Positions 18,903 through 27,839 are shown, counted from the first letter of the stretch. The stretch is 64,000 bases of DNA from CAZUAQ01 sp964618455 (GCA_964618455.1 CAZUAQ010000028.1:10521-74520); one strand, 5' to 3'. Program-made: numbers and translations. Notes: a model not told the origin generated them from the sequence alone.

Positions 18903-19685
18903 ATGAACCGCAGAATGCTGACGCTGATGCTAAGCCTGGGTGTGTTCTTCAGTGCCGTCGGCGCCGTGACCGCCGAAGACGAGAAGGAAGACGCCAAGAA
19001 GGAAGAATCCAAGAAACCCGTGGCGATCAAGGGCAAGGTGATCTACGACGACAAGCCCAAGCCGCCAAAGAAGATCAATCCCGGCGTGGATCCTTACTGC
19101 GCGAAGCACAAGATTTACGACGATTCGCTTCGCATGACCCGCAAGGGCGAGCTGTCGAACATCTTCGTCTACGTGACCACCTGCAGCCTCGAGGAGGAGA
19201 TGGACGTCGAGAAGCTCGAAGTGCCCAAGGAGCCGGTCGTCCTGGATCAGAAAGGCTGCCAGTACGAGCCTCACGTCTTCGGATTGATGAGCGGTCAGAC
19301 GCTCGAGGTCCGTAACAGCGACAAGACGAACCACAACGTGCACGGCCTTCCGAAGAAGAACAAGGAGTTCAACTTCGGTCAGCCGAAGCCGGGGATGGTC
19401 AAAAAGCTCACCGACCTGAAAAAAGAAGAGACCTTCATGATCAAGTGCGACGTCCACGCGTGGATGAGCACCTGGTGCCACATCATGGAGCATCCGTACT
19501 TCGCCACGACGGATTCGAAGGGAGAATTCGAGATCACTGGGCTGCCCCCGGGTGAGTACGACCTGGTGTTCTGGCATGAATCGGAAACGACCGTCGAGAA
19601 AAAGAGCATCAAGGTCGAGGAAGGCAAGCCGGCGGACGTCGGTGAAGTCAAGTTCAAGATCGAGCAGAAGCGACGCCGTCGCTGA
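18903..19685 (+). CDS. Secreted amicyanin-like cupredoxin with carboxypeptidase-regulatory-like domain
   Basis: A 260-residue exported protein that is probably a blue-copper electron carrier. The signal peptide is about residues 1-24 (MNRRMLTLMLSLGVFFSAVGAVTAED), then a Lys/Glu-rich stretch. Likely type 1 copper ligands are H144 in TNHNVHG and C182, H185 and M188 in KCDVHAWM. The Cys-x2-His-x2-Met spacing is that of amicyanin. After this come MSTWCHIMEHPYF and a short beta-sandwich segment (GEFEITGLPPGEYDLVFWHE) typical of carboxypeptidase-regulatory repeats. GAGGAG at 18888-18893 fixes the ATG at 18903. A near copy of this domain forms the C-terminus of the next gene product, COX2. It could shuttle electrons between the octaheme cytochrome and CuA, or deliver copper. 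Confidence 0.75.
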   Translation: MNRRMLTLMLSLGVFFSAVGAVTAEDEKEDAKKEESKKPVAIKGKVIYDDKPKPPKKINPGVDPYCAKHKIYDDSLRMTRKGELSNIFVYVTTCSLEEEMDVEKLEVPKEPVVLDQKGCQYEPHVFGLMSGQTLEVRNSDKTNHNVHGLPKKNKEFNFGQPKPGMVKKLTDLKKEETFMIKCDVHAWMSTWCHIMEHPYFATTDSKGEFEITGLPPGEYDLVFWHESETTVEKKSIKVEEGKPADVGEVKFKIEQKRRRR

Positions 19686-19708
19686 TCGCTCGAGATGGTG
19701 ATTCAACA

Positions 19709-19736
19709 CCGCGCCGCCTTTCGGAGGGCGGCGCGG
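19709..19736 (+). repeat. 10-bp perfect GC stem-loop between cupredoxin gene and COX2
   Basis: CCGCGCCGCC (19709-19718) is exactly complementary to 19727-19736, with an 8-nt loop. It lies 23 bp after the cupredoxin stop and upstream of COX2. No U-run follows. It may stabilise or attenuate the transcript and set different expression of the soluble carrier and the oxidase. Confidence 0.5.
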
Positions 19737-19862
19737 CGTCATCGATCGTCCGCATGGGCCGCGGGCCGTCGGTGGATGGTGAATGATTGGGATGAGCATC
19801 CGCACGCGATTCGTCGGCGAGGTGCTGGTCCCATGCAAGAAGTTGGCCGGAGAGGGCGCATC

Positions 19863-21623
19863 GTGCTTGAAAGCATCGTGCAAATCCAACGGGCGATCCG
19901 CACCTGCGGAACGCGAATGATCGTGGTGCTGGCGGGACTGTTGTTCCCCGGGACACTCGTTGCGCAGAGCGATCTTCTCGCGCAAACCGACCTGGACCTG
20001 GTGACCACCGATGGTTGGTGGCTTCCCCCGAATGCCGCCGAGCACGGCGGCAAGGTCGACGGCATCTTCACGATGATTTTCATCGTGACCGTGATTACGG
20101 GCATCGCGGTGTTCGCCGTTCTGGGATACATCCTCTACAAGTACCGCCACCAGGAAGGCCGCAAGGCGATCTTTCTTCACGGCAGCCATCGCCTGGAGAT
20201 GATCTGGACGATCACCCCGGCGGTGATCCTGGTCATCATGGGCATCCTCAGCATTCGTGCCTGGGCGGACATCCGCATGTCCGAGCCCGCCTTCGGTGAG
20301 GAGGTCACCGAGGTGGAGGTCCTCGCCGAACAGTTCCAGTGGAACATTCGTTACCCGGGCATGGACGGCAAGTTCGGCACGATGGACGACATCGGCACCT
20401 TCGATAAGCAGGACCCGGACAAGTCCGCCATTCCCGGCAACATTCACGTGCCCGTCGGCAAGACCGTGCGTGTCCACCTGATGTCGCGCGACGTGCTGCA
20501 CAGTTTCTTCCTGCCCAACATGCGTCAGAAGCTCGATGCCGTGCCCGGCATCCGGGGAACGATGAAGTTCACGCCGACAAAGGTCGGCAAGTACGACCTG
20601 CTCTGCGCGGAGCTTTGCGGCCCGCAGCATTACTCGATGTCGGGCGCGTTGTACGTGATGAGCCAGGAGGATTACGACGCCTGGCTCGGTCAGCGGAACG
20701 CCGAGATTCGCGACATTCTCTCGTATTACGGCATCGAGGTCGGCGGGGGGGATTGGGGCGGTGGCGAAGGCGGCACCGAGGAAGCCTGGCCGGACGAGGA
20801 CGAACCGGTGGAGGAAAGCGAGGAGCCCGAGCCTGAAGCGGAAGCGCCCGCCGAGCCAGAAGCGGAAGCGCCCGCCGAGGATGAAGCCGAGGCGACTGCG
20901 AAAACTGAACCCGAGCCTGAACCTGAGGCCGCGACGGATCTTCCCTCGCTGATCGGGACGGAGACACCGAAGGACGCGATCGTCGGTCGAGTTCTCTATG
21001 AAGGACCGGTACGGCAGAAGCCGATTAATCCAGGCACGGATCCCGTCTGTGCAAAAGCGCACGAACAGGAGCCGATCATCGATGAGTCGATCGTGCTCGG
21101 ACCGGACAACGTGCTGCAGAATGTCTTCGTGGAGGTCACCGGCGGTCTCCCGGACAAGAAGTGGCCGGTTCCCGAAGAGCCGGTGGTCTTGGATCAGCTG
21201 GGGTGCCGCTATATCCCCCACGTCTTCGGCGTGATGGCCGATCAACCCCTCCTCATCCGCAACAGCGACAGGACGAACCACAACGTCCACGGACTTGCAA
21301 AGAAGAACGAGATCTTCAACTTCGGTCAGCCGAAGATCGGTATGACCGAAACGCTTCGATTCGCGAAGCCTGAGGATTTTAAAATCAAGTGCGACGTCCA
21401 CGCGTGGATGAGCACGTGGTGTCACGTCGTGGAGCACCCGTTCTACGCGGTCACGGATGAGAAGGGCGCATTTGAGATCGCCGGCCTGCCCGCCGGGGAA
21501 TACGAATTGACTTACTGGCATGAGACGCTGGGTGAGCAGAAGGTGGACGTCGAACTCGGCGACAGCGCGGCCGAGGCGGAGACGGTAACGTTCAAGCCGG
21601 CGGCCCGAGGGCGTCGGCGTTGA
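19863..21623 (+). CDS. coxB: Cytochrome c oxidase subunit II fused to a second cupredoxin domain
   Basis: A 586-residue CuA-bearing subunit of a heme-copper oxidase. After a signal-peptide-like N-terminus (MIVVLAGLLFPGTLVAQ) come two transmembrane helices and the CuA domain: H213 in LHSFF and the CAELCGPQHYSM site (C248, C252, H256, M259). A Pro/Glu/Ala-rich linker with one AWPDED motif leads to a C-terminal domain closely matching the preceding cupredoxin gene (H473, C510, H513, M516). Ordinary COX2 lacks this last domain; the caa3 type has a cytochrome c there instead. The GTG at 19863 is preferred because GGAGAGGG lies 6 bp upstream; ATG 19917 is an alternative. The frame is open back to 19695, but that part overlaps the GC hairpin. 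Confidence 0.88.
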   Translation: MLESIVQIQRAIRTCGTRMIVVLAGLLFPGTLVAQSDLLAQTDLDLVTTDGWWLPPNAAEHGGKVDGIFTMIFIVTVITGIAVFAVLGYILYKYRHQEGRKAIFLHGSHRLEMIWTITPAVILVIMGILSIRAWADIRMSEPAFGEEVTEVEVLAEQFQWNIRYPGMDGKFGTMDDIGTFDKQDPDKSAIPGNIHVPVGKTVRVHLMSRDVLHSFFLPNMRQKLDAVPGIRGTMKFTPTKVGKYDLLCAELCGPQHYSMSGALYVMSQEDYDAWLGQRNAEIRDILSYYGIEVGGGDWGGGEGGTEEAWPDEDEPVEESEEPEPEAEAPAEPEAEAPAEDEAEATAKTEPEPEPEAATDLPSLIGTETPKDAIVGRVLYEGPVRQKPINPGTDPVCAKAHEQEPIIDESIVLGPDNVLQNVFVEVTGGLPDKKWPVPEEPVVLDQLGCRYIPHVFGVMADQPLLIRNSDRTNHNVHGLAKKNEIFNFGQPKIGMTETLRFAKPEDFKIKCDVHAWMSTWCHVVEHPFYAVTDEKGAFEIAGLPAGEYELTYWHETLGEQKVDVELGDSAAEAETVTFKPAARGRRR

Positions 21624-21701
21624 GGTGGCGTTTCGCTTTGGGCGAAGCATCGCTCTAGGGAATTGGATAGATCGGACGAACGGTATCAATCGGTGAACAG
21701 C

Positions 21702-23753
21702 ATGTCGGACTCACATTCAGAACACGCGGATCACGGACATCACGAGCCGGGTTTCATCGGCAAGTACATTTTCTCGATGGATCACAAGATCATCGGGATT
21801 CAGTTCATGTTCACCGCGTTGATCTTCATGATCCTCGGCGGCGGACTGGCCATGGGCATTCGCTGGCACATCGCCTATTCGCAGCAGGATCTGCCCATCG
21901 CGGATCTTCTGCCGGAAGGCGTGGTGGCCGAAGCACCGGCGGATGCCTCGGTGTGGAAGAAGGGCCACAAAGTCGAATTCCTGATGGACTACGAGAATGA
22001 AGAGCTGGGGCTCTCCGCGGCGTCGGGAACGGAGGCGACGTTCATCAAGGTCGTGGAGTATGACGAGGCCCGGAAGTATCGCCCCAAGCCGAAGATCGTG
22101 ACGCTCGAGATCGGCGGTAAAGAGTACGATCTGGACATCCTCTCCTTCGACGGCGCCACGGTCAGCAGCACGGAGAACTACTCCTTCTTCACCGACGAGT
22201 TCTACTCGACCATGTTCACCATGCATGGCTCGGTAATGATTTTTCTCGTCATCATCCCGATCCTCGTCGGGGCCTTCGGCAACTTCGTCGTGCCGCTGCA
22301 GATCGGTGCCCGGGACATGGCGTTCCCGTTCATCAACATGCTGTCGTACTGGATGTACCTGGTCGGCGCGTTCGTGATGCTGTTCGGGACGTTCTTCGGT
22401 TTCGCCGCCGAGGAGGGCCTGCTGTTCCATGGCGGGGCCGCCGGGCCGGGGTCCGGGTGGACGTCGTATCCACCCCTGGCCGTCGTGACCGATACGCGGT
22501 CCTTCGCCCAGACCTGCTGGTTGATCGCCATCATCATCACCGGTACATCCTCCATCCTGGGGGCGTTCAACTACGTAACGACCATCGTGAAGATGCGTGC
22601 TCCGGGCATGGGCTTCTTTCGCATGCCGCTGACGGTGTGGGCGATCTTCATCACGTCGATCCTGACGCTCTTCGCGACGCCGGTGCTCGCCTCGGCCGGA
22701 TTGATGCAGGTGATGGATCAGCTCGGGGCCAGCAGTTTCTTCATCGCCAAGAACACCGTGATCAGCGGGGAAACGATCGAGAATACCGGTGGCGGTCAGC
22801 CGCTGCTGTGGCAGCACCTGTTCTGGTTCTATTCCCACCCGGCGGTGTACATCATGATTCTCCCCGCCATGGGGATCGCCTCCGACGTGCTGAGCACCTT
22901 CGCCCGCAAGCCGATTTTCGGATACCGCCCGATGGTCTACGCCATTGCCGCCATCGCGGGCCTGGGCTTCATCGTGTGGGGCCACCACATGTTCGTCAGT
23001 GGCATGAATCCGGCACTGGGCACGACCTTCACCCTCTCGACGATCATGATCGCGCTGCCCTCGGCCATTAAGACATTCAACTGGCTGGGCACGTTGTGGG
23101 GCGGCAACATCCGCTTCACCGTTCCGATGCTGCACGCCATCGCGTTCGTGGCCATGTTCGTGATCGGCGGATTGAGCGGTATCTTCATGGCGTCGACACC
23201 GGTGGACATCTACATCCACGACACCTACTTCATCGTCGCCCACATTCACTACGTGCTCTTCGGTGGCAGCATGTTCGGCATCTTCGCGGGGATCAGCTAC
23301 TGGTTCCCGAAGATGTTCGGCAAGATGATGAACTCCATGATGGGCCGGGCGCACTTCTGGCTGACCTTCATCTTCTTCAACATGACCTTCTTCCCGATGC
23401 ACCTGCTGGGAATGGGCGGTATGCCGCGACGCTACGCGGGCTACGCCAAGTTCGAATCGCTGGATCACCTGATCTCGGTGAACGAATTCATCACCATCAG
23501 CGCGCTGCTGCTCGGGGCGGTGCAGGTGATCTTCGCGGTCAACCTGTTCTGGAGCCTGATCTTCGGCGAGAAGGCCGTCCGCAATCCCTGGCACGCCAAC
23601 ACGCTCGAGTGGATCGCGCCGTCGCCTCCGGGCCACGGCAACTTCGAGCAGATTCCGGTCGTCCGCCGCGGCCCGTACGAGTACGCCTCGCCCGAGGTGG
23701 AAGAGGATTACCTGCCGCAGGATCGCGTGATCGGAGGTTCGTCGCCGGCATGA
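21702..23753 (+). CDS. coxA: Cytochrome c oxidase subunit I, A2-type
   Basis: A 683-residue catalytic subunit that reduces O2 to water and pumps protons. H175 (MHGSVMIF) and H516 fit low-spin heme a, and H514 fits heme a3. H379, H428 and H429 fit CuB, with Y383 of HPAVY as the cross-linked tyrosine. The helix VI motif is YSHPAV (377-382), without the glutamate of A1 oxidases, which marks the A2 type. Between the first helix and the heme-a helix lies an extra loop of roughly 100 residues (about 65-165), absent from standard COX1. The ATG at 21702 is chosen because MSDSHSEHADHGHHEPG leads into the first helix; the ribosome-binding signal is weak. The stop overlaps the next start (ATGA). Confidence 0.95.
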   Translation: MSDSHSEHADHGHHEPGFIGKYIFSMDHKIIGIQFMFTALIFMILGGGLAMGIRWHIAYSQQDLPIADLLPEGVVAEAPADASVWKKGHKVEFLMDYENEELGLSAASGTEATFIKVVEYDEARKYRPKPKIVTLEIGGKEYDLDILSFDGATVSSTENYSFFTDEFYSTMFTMHGSVMIFLVIIPILVGAFGNFVVPLQIGARDMAFPFINMLSYWMYLVGAFVMLFGTFFGFAAEEGLLFHGGAAGPGSGWTSYPPLAVVTDTRSFAQTCWLIAIIITGTSSILGAFNYVTTIVKMRAPGMGFFRMPLTVWAIFITSILTLFATPVLASAGLMQVMDQLGASSFFIAKNTVISGETIENTGGGQPLLWQHLFWFYSHPAVYIMILPAMGIASDVLSTFARKPIFGYRPMVYAIAAIAGLGFIVWGHHMFVSGMNPALGTTFTLSTIMIALPSAIKTFNWLGTLWGGNIRFTVPMLHAIAFVAMFVIGGLSGIFMASTPVDIYIHDTYFIVAHIHYVLFGGSMFGIFAGISYWFPKMFGKMMNSMMGRAHFWLTFIFFNMTFFPMHLLGMGGMPRRYAGYAKFESLDHLISVNEFITISALLLGAVQVIFAVNLFWSLIFGEKAVRNPWHANTLEWIAPSPPGHGNFEQIPVVRRGPYEYASPEVEEDYLPQDRVIGGSSPA

Positions 23754-24721
23754 GTGACGCGCCCACCAAGATGAACATGCCTGAGCGCACGCCGCGAAGT
23801 GGCGGGGCGGCCTGGTTGCATCGCCTCAGCGTGGCGCTGCTGGTCGGGACCTTCGTGCTCATCGTGGCGGGGGGCAATGTGACTAGCAAGGATGCCGGCC
23901 TGGCCGTGCCGGACTGGCCGCTGTCCTTCGGATCCTGCAATCCGCAAGGGTGGACGTCGATGCCGCTCGTCTTTGATGAGCACCTGCATCGGCTCATCGG
24001 CACGACGATCGGGATGATCTCCATCCTCGTTGTTGCCATGGCGTTCATGGGCTCCGGCATTTCCCGCAAACTACGTAGGGTGTCCGTTGTGGCACTCGTG
24101 GCGGTGATCATTCAGGGCATCATGGGCGGCCTGCGCGTCACGGAAATCTCCACGACGCTGGCCATCATTCACGGTTGCTTCGGGCAGGTGTTTCTCTGCA
24201 TCGTGGTGGCGCTGGTCGCCATGAGTTCGCGCCGCTGGCCGGGAACGGCCGCGCCGCGCGACGCGTTGACCACGCGGGCGGTGCGCTTCTGGACGGTGGT
24301 GATCCCGCTGGCAGTCTTCGGCCAGTTGATCCTCGGCGCCGTCCTGCGGCATCTGCACATCGGCCTGGGCTGGCACATCATGGGGGCGATGGTAGTGGGC
24401 GTGGTGCTCATCATGGCGTCGCAGCACATATACAACCCGCGGCCGCTGAACCCGGAATCCAGACGGGCCATGAACGCCATCTTCGCGCTGTATGGCGTGC
24501 AGCTCCTGCTGGGTCTGATGACCTTCCTGGTGCTTCGTCCTCTCGGCAGCCCGGTGACGACCGTCACTCAGGCCTACCTGCCGACCGTGCACGTCGGTGT
24601 CGGCGCCGCCATTCTCGCCTCGAGTGTCTACCTGGCCTTGAAGACTTACGCGGTGACGACGCGTCAGCCGAAGGATGCAACGCGCTCATCGATCAACGAG
24701 ATGCGGGAGGTGCCGGCATGA
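23750..24721 (+). CDS. ctaA: Heme A synthase (COX15/CtaA family)
   Basis: A 323-residue, eight-helix-type membrane enzyme that oxidises the C8 methyl of heme O to make heme A for the oxidase. It shows LHRLSVALLVGTFVLIVAGGNVTS, the loop VPDWPLSFG, EHLHRLIGT, IQGIMGGLRV, and later LRHLHIGLGWHIMG and LPTVHVGVGA, which supply the conserved heme-ligand histidines. The start ATG overlaps the coxA stop and the stop overlaps the ctaB start (both ATGA), so translation is coupled through this part of the operon. Confidence 0.92.
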   Translation: MSDAPTKMNMPERTPRSGGAAWLHRLSVALLVGTFVLIVAGGNVTSKDAGLAVPDWPLSFGSCNPQGWTSMPLVFDEHLHRLIGTTIGMISILVVAMAFMGSGISRKLRRVSVVALVAVIIQGIMGGLRVTEISTTLAIIHGCFGQVFLCIVVALVAMSSRRWPGTAAPRDALTTRAVRFWTVVIPLAVFGQLILGAVLRHLHIGLGWHIMGAMVVGVVLIMASQHIYNPRPLNPESRRAMNAIFALYGVQLLLGLMTFLVLRPLGSPVTTVTQAYLPTVHVGVGAAILASSVYLALKTYAVTTRQPKDATRSSINEMREVPA

Positions 24722-25632
24722 GCGACATTCCGCAGATCAAGACCGCCGCCTGGCCGCTCGCGCGGAATCGCGTGGCGGACTTTGTCGAACTGCTGAAGCT
24801 GCGCCTGGCGTCGCTGGTGCTGGTGACGACGGTAGTCGGTTACTACCTCGGCGCGGCGGGGGCGTGGAATCTCGAATTCGCGGTGACGCTGATCAACCTG
24901 GTCCTCGGCACGACGCTTGTCGCGGGCAGCGCCATGGTGCTGAACCAGTGGATGGAACGCGACACCGACGCGCTCATGGAACGCACGCGGACTCGCCCCA
25001 TTCCCGACGGTCGCGTTGCCCCCGGCGAGGCGCTGCTGTTCGGGAGCGTGCTGGCCGTGGTCGGCCTGGCGGTCCTGTTGATTTTCGTGAACGTGTTCAC
25101 CGCCTTGCTTGGTGCGCTCACGCTGGCGAGCTATCTCTGGGCCTATACACCGCTGAAGCGCCTGACGCCGCTGTGTACGCTGGTCGGCGCGGTGCCCGGC
25201 GCGATTCCACCGGTCATGGGCTACGTGGCGGCGGGCAACACGTGGGATGCCTTCGCCACCGTGCTTTTTGCGATCCTCTTCGTCTGGCAGATGCCGCACT
25301 TTCTCGCAATCGCGTGGCTCTACCGCGACGATTATGCCCGCGGCGGTCAGAAAATGCTCCCGGTCGTTGACCCGGAAGGCGTCGCCACCGCCCAGCACAT
25401 CATGACCTTCAGCCTGACACTGCTGGGCGTGACGCTGATGCCGACGATCCTCGGCATGACGGGATTGCTTTACTTCGGAGTGGCCGCGTTCATGGGTGTC
25501 CTGTTTCTTCTGCTCGCGGCCAAGCTGGCAGTGACGCGAACACGTGTGGCGGCGAGACGGGTTTTTCTTGCATCGGTGCTGTACCTGCCGATGTTGTTGG
25601 GATGGATGATGTTCGATCGCATGGCCGGTTGA
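24718..25632 (+). CDS. ctaB: Protoheme IX farnesyltransferase (heme O synthase, COX10/CtaB)
   Basis: A 304-residue UbiA-superfamily membrane enzyme that adds a farnesyl group to heme B to give heme O, the substrate of the preceding gene product. The prenyl-diphosphate-binding motif NQWMERDTDALMERTRTRP is present, with the second conserved region around YRDDYARGGQKMLPVVDPEG. About nine hydrophobic helices can be counted. The start overlaps the ctaA stop. The gene order coxA-ctaA-ctaB is consistent with dedicated heme A supply. Confidence 0.95.
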   Translation: MSDIPQIKTAAWPLARNRVADFVELLKLRLASLVLVTTVVGYYLGAAGAWNLEFAVTLINLVLGTTLVAGSAMVLNQWMERDTDALMERTRTRPIPDGRVAPGEALLFGSVLAVVGLAVLLIFVNVFTALLGALTLASYLWAYTPLKRLTPLCTLVGAVPGAIPPVMGYVAAGNTWDAFATVLFAILFVWQMPHFLAIAWLYRDDYARGGQKMLPVVDPEGVATAQHIMTFSLTLLGVTLMPTILGMTGLLYFGVAAFMGVLFLLLAAKLAVTRTRVAARRVFLASVLYLPMLLGWMMFDRMAG

Positions 25633-25670
25633 GTCCGGCTGTTGCAGGATAAGCGTAGGAGGTCGACACG

Positions 25671-26300
25671 ATGGCGGAAGCCATGCTTCAAGACGTAAAC
25701 CCCTCGACGGTGCGGACCGATGCCGAGGGTCAGATCCACGTGCCGGTGGACAACTACAAGTTCGGCATGTGGCTCTTTCTGACCAGCGAGGTGATGTTCT
25801 TTTCCGGCATCATCGGCGCGTACCTGGTGCTGCGGCTGTCGGATCCGGTCGGATTCACCGAGCAGGCGAAGCAGTTGAAGTGGGTCCCTGCCGCCATCAA
25901 CACCGTCGTGCTCATCAGCAGCAGCCTGACCATGGCACTGGCCATTCACTGGGCGCGTGAGGGCAAGCTGGCCAACGTCAAGCTGAACCTGCTGATCACG
26001 ATCCTGTGCGGCTTCGCGTTCATGGGCATCAAGGCGTATGAATACTGGAGCAAGTTCAGCCACGAGCCTCCGATTTATCCCTCGACGCACGTGTTCTGGG
26101 CGAGCTACTTCACCGCCACCGGTCTGCACGGTGTGCACGTCGTCGCCGGTGTCGTGCCGTTGATCTACTTCTTCTTTCGCGTCTCCAGCGCGAAGGACGT
26201 CCGCCAGTGGTCCGGCCCGCTCGAGTGCATGGGCCTTTACTGGCACCTGGTGGACCTGGTGTGGATCTTCCTGTTCCCGCTGTATTACCTGCTGCACTGA
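25671..26300 (+). CDS. coxC: Cytochrome c oxidase subunit III
   Basis: A 209-residue membrane subunit that stabilises the oxidase core. It carries NYKFGMWLFLTSEVMFFSGIIGAYLVLR, the family's second-helix motif with the conserved glutamate, and the C-terminal ATGLHGVHVVAGVVPL and GLYWHLVDLVWIFLFPLYYLL. It has five helices, the short bacterial form lacking the first two of the mitochondrial type. TAGGAGG about 9 bp upstream supports the ATG at 25671. Confidence 0.95.
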   Translation: MAEAMLQDVNPSTVRTDAEGQIHVPVDNYKFGMWLFLTSEVMFFSGIIGAYLVLRLSDPVGFTEQAKQLKWVPAAINTVVLISSSLTMALAIHWAREGKLANVKLNLLITILCGFAFMGIKAYEYWSKFSHEPPIYPSTHVFWASYFTATGLHGVHVVAGVVPLIYFFFRVSSAKDVRQWSGPLECMGLYWHLVDLVWIFLFPLYYLLH

Positions 26301-26400
26301 ACGGCCTGTTCCATTGAGATTGGCACGACGCAGCGTGAAGTCACGTATCACAGAGATTGAGACTGGTTGCGCTGAACGCAACGGTGAGGAGTAATAAGCC

Positions 26401-26808
26401 ATGAGTGAAGCCGAACACCATCACGGACCCGCCTATCGAACCTACTGGGCGGTGTTCATCTGGCTGCTGCTGCTGACCTTTCTGACGGTGGCGGTCTCGT
26501 GGATCAAGGGACTGCCCGCGCCGATCGCCGTGACGCTGGCCTTCATGATCGCCATCAGCAAGGCGTCGATCGTGGCCGCCTTCTTCATGCACCTGAAATA
26601 TGATTCGAACATCCTGCGCGTCATCTGCACCGTGCCAGCCATGCTGACGCTGCTGATCGTCATTTCACTCATGCCGGACGTCGGGATGCTCAAACCCGGT
26701 GTCGCCGGACCACCCGAGGCCGCGCAGCGCCTGGCGGAAGAAGAGGCTGCCGCCGGACAGAACGACGAACACGAAGATGGTGAAGAATCGGATGCCGGTG
26801 CGCATTGA
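26401..26808 (+). CDS. coxD: Cytochrome c oxidase subunit IV (prokaryotic type)
   Basis: A 135-residue accessory subunit with three transmembrane helices: YWAVFIWLLLLTFLTVAVSW, a second helix containing ISKASIVAAFFMHLKYD (the conserved K-x-x-x-V-x-x-x-F-M-H-L motif of COX4_pro), and VPAMLTLLIVISLMP. The C-terminal tail is acidic and His-rich. GAGGAG upstream supports the ATG at 26401. Confidence 0.9.
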   Translation: MSEAEHHHGPAYRTYWAVFIWLLLLTFLTVAVSWIKGLPAPIAVTLAFMIAISKASIVAAFFMHLKYDSNILRVICTVPAMLTLLIVISLMPDVGMLKPGVAGPPEAAQRLAEEEAAAGQNDEHEDGEESDAGAH

Positions 26809-26882
26809 GGACGATTCAGGTCGATCAACCTTCCGTGGACGCGACATTGCCGGAGCCATCTCCCTCGACTAAGCTTCCCTCC

Positions 26883-27839
26883 ATGACCACACCGGACGCG
26901 TCTTCCCCGATTCACATCAACGCGGTCTCGTATCGTTACGGTGAGCGTCTCGCGCTGGACAACGTGACGTTCGAGGTCGGTTCACGTGAGGTCTTCGCGC
27001 TGCTCGGACCGAACGGCGGCGGCAAGACGACGCTCTTCAAAATCATGACCACCGCCACCTTTCCCCAGGAAGGGCAGATCCTCGTGGCGGGACTTGATGT
27101 CGCTACGCATCAGGCCGAGGTCCGCCGCGCGATCGGCGTGGTGTTCCAGCATCCCAGCCTCGACGCCAAGCTCTCCGTGCGGGAGAACCTGACACACCAG
27201 GGGCGGCTCTACGGACTCCGTGGCAACAAGCTGACCGTCAGAATCGATGAGCTTCTGGACCTGTTCGGTCTGAAGGAGCGCGATCACGATCGAGTCGAGA
27301 CGCTGTCCGGCGGACTGGCCCGCCGCGTCGATCTCGCCAAGGGCCTGCTCCATCAGCCCAAAGTGCTCCTGCTCGATGAGCCCAGCACCGGACTCGACCC
27401 GCAGGCGCGCTACGACTTCTGGAAGCATCTGGACCGATGCCGACAGGAAGGGAACCTTACCGTGCTCATGACCACCCACACCATGAGTGAGGCGGATCGT
27501 TGCGATCGGGTCGGGATCATCGATCGCGGCCGACTCGTGACCGTGGGCGCGCCCGAATCGCTCAAGTCCGCCATCTCCGGGGAGTGCCTGCACGTCGAAG
27601 GTGACGAGCCCGAAGCACTGGCCCGCGACATCTCGGCGAAGTTCGCGCTGGAGGCCAACCTGCTTGACGATCGCATCCGCATCGAGCGGGAGCAGGCCCA
27701 TGCGTTCATCCCGGAACTCGTGGAAGCCTTTCCCGAGCGCATCCGCGCGGTCTCGCTGACCAAGCCGACGCTCGAGGAGGTCTTCGTGCATCATACCGGG
27801 CGCCGGTTTGAAGATGCGGAGGTTCATGATGTCAAGTGA
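26883..27839 (+). CDS. ABC transporter ATP-binding protein inside the oxidase operon
   Basis: A 318-residue ATPase of the DrrA/NatA/CcmA-like group that would power the membrane protein encoded next. It has Walker A GPNGGGKTT (residues 42-50), Q-loop near Q89, signature LSGGLARR (141-148), Walker B VLLLDEP (161-167) and the switch H199. A C-terminal extension of about 90 residues follows, as in ABC-2 exporters. The ATG at 26883 is the first canonical start before the domain, but it lacks a clear ribosome-binding site. A TTG at 26805 overlaps the coxD stop and would add 26 residues. The substrate is unknown; context suggests a role in oxidase assembly. Confidence 0.85.
   Translation: MTTPDASSPIHINAVSYRYGERLALDNVTFEVGSREVFALLGPNGGGKTTLFKIMTTATFPQEGQILVAGLDVATHQAEVRRAIGVVFQHPSLDAKLSVRENLTHQGRLYGLRGNKLTVRIDELLDLFGLKERDHDRVETLSGGLARRVDLAKGLLHQPKVLLLDEPSTGLDPQARYDFWKHLDRCRQEGNLTVLMTTHTMSEADRCDRVGIIDRGRLVTVGAPESLKSAISGECLHVEGDEPEALARDISAKFALEANLLDDRIRIEREQAHAFIPELVEAFPERIRAVSLTKPTLEEVFVHHTGRRFEDAEVHDVK

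Noticed and set aside
18930..21689. 919-codon open frame on the minus strand
   Set aside because: It lies antisense to the cupredoxin gene and COX2, both of which have clear motifs. Its sequence is rich in Arg, His, Val and Asp with no domain pattern, as expected for a shadow of GC-rich coding DNA.
21717..23636. 639-codon open frame on the minus strand
   Set aside because: Antisense to COX1. His/Asp/Arg-rich composition without hydrophobic core segments marks a shadow.
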